Source: an uncultured Collinsella sp.
GTDB lineage: Bacteria > Actinomycetota > Coriobacteriia > Coriobacteriales > Coriobacteriaceae
Direction: 5' to 3'
Length of the DNA: 7,083 nt
Assembly: GCA_900555585.1 (NCBI GenBank)
Contig: USLT01000033.1
Span: forward strand, 1-7,083
Positions 6,983-7,083 of the stretch are shown one piece after another. Position 1 is the stretch's first letter; the number at the start of each line of letters is the position of its first letter. The position numbers and the translations under genes were made by a program. A model generated the notes under the pieces. The model saw nothing but the letters and a program-made list of their open reading frames with translations, was not told the DNA's origin and searched no databases.

Positions 6983-7083
6983 GTTTCTCATTCTGTCATG
7001 CAGGGCAGGAATGATTACAAATAGAATCCCAGTTTCTCCATTAGAGAAGGGGCGTTTCTCGTCGAAACACTCTTATGGTTTTT
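6983..7083. promoter_or_regulatory. Upstream region with three GTTTCTC repeats
   Basis: GTTTCTC (plus-strand reading) occurs at 6983-6989, 7032-7038 and 7054-7060; the start-to-start spacings are 49 and 22 bp. The middle copy lies in the small palindrome TTCTC-N5-GAGAA (7034-7048) and the outer one in GTTTC-N5-GAAAC (7054-7068). CTTATGGT also occurs twice (6973-6980 and 7072-7079). The copies lie just upstream of the candidate promoter, as activator sites often do. No convincing gene was seen in this stretch. Confidence 0.3.

Noticed and set aside
7015..7083. Open stretch of 22 codons on the minus strand ending in TAA (7015-7017), with an internal ATG giving MEKLGFYL
   Set aside because: It could be the tail of an upstream gene or a leader peptide, but it is short, open to the window edge, without a ribosome site before the ATG and in AT-richer DNA. 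Chance is sufficient.
7054..7083. Possible plus-strand terminator (GTTTC-N5-GAAAC followed by a T-run at the edge)
   Set aside because: The stem has only 5 bp, the T-run is about 10 bases away, and no plus-strand gene precedes it.

Overview
The window is occupied by one very long gene on the minus strand. It starts near position 6812 and runs off the low-coordinate edge at position 1, so at least 2,270 codons are visible and no stop codon is reached. A non-coding leader and promoter region of about 270 bases lies upstream (6813-7083). The protein is a secreted Gram-positive surface adhesin or pilus-tip-like protein. It has a signal peptide, a short N-terminal segment, a von Willebrand factor A (VWA) domain with an intact metal-binding site, a large aromatic-rich region, a run of nine immunoglobulin-like domains of the pilin isopeptide type (Cna-B-like or Spy0128/FctA-like), and the start of a DUF11-like section.

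The G+C-rich coding sequence, the Gram-positive style signal peptide, the near absence of cysteine and the pairing of VWA with many FctA-type domains suggest an actinobacterium. Host-associated Coriobacteriia (the Olsenella, Collinsella and Atopobium group) seem the most likely source. This is a judgement from protein style, not a database match.

Layout on the minus strand, from 5' to 3': an AT-richer upstream region with three GTTTCTC repeats (plus-strand reading); a TATAAT -10 box inside a dyad ATTGTT-N10-AACAAT; an 8-bp hairpin in the leader; a perfect 12-bp palindrome touching the Shine-Dalgarno sequence; then the gene. The VWA head covers about 5430-6401, the post-VWA module 4470-5429, the nine isopeptide-type domains 468-4469, and the DUF11-like section 3-467.

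Inferred function: the VWA head would bind a host or matrix ligand in a metal-dependent way. The stacked domains, each stiffened by a predicted Lys-Asn internal crosslink, would form a long protease-resistant stalk that holds the head away from the cell. The C-terminal anchor, probably an LPXTG sorting signal, lies outside the window. The long open frames on the plus strand (48-3005 and 3153-5318) are antisense shadows of this gene.
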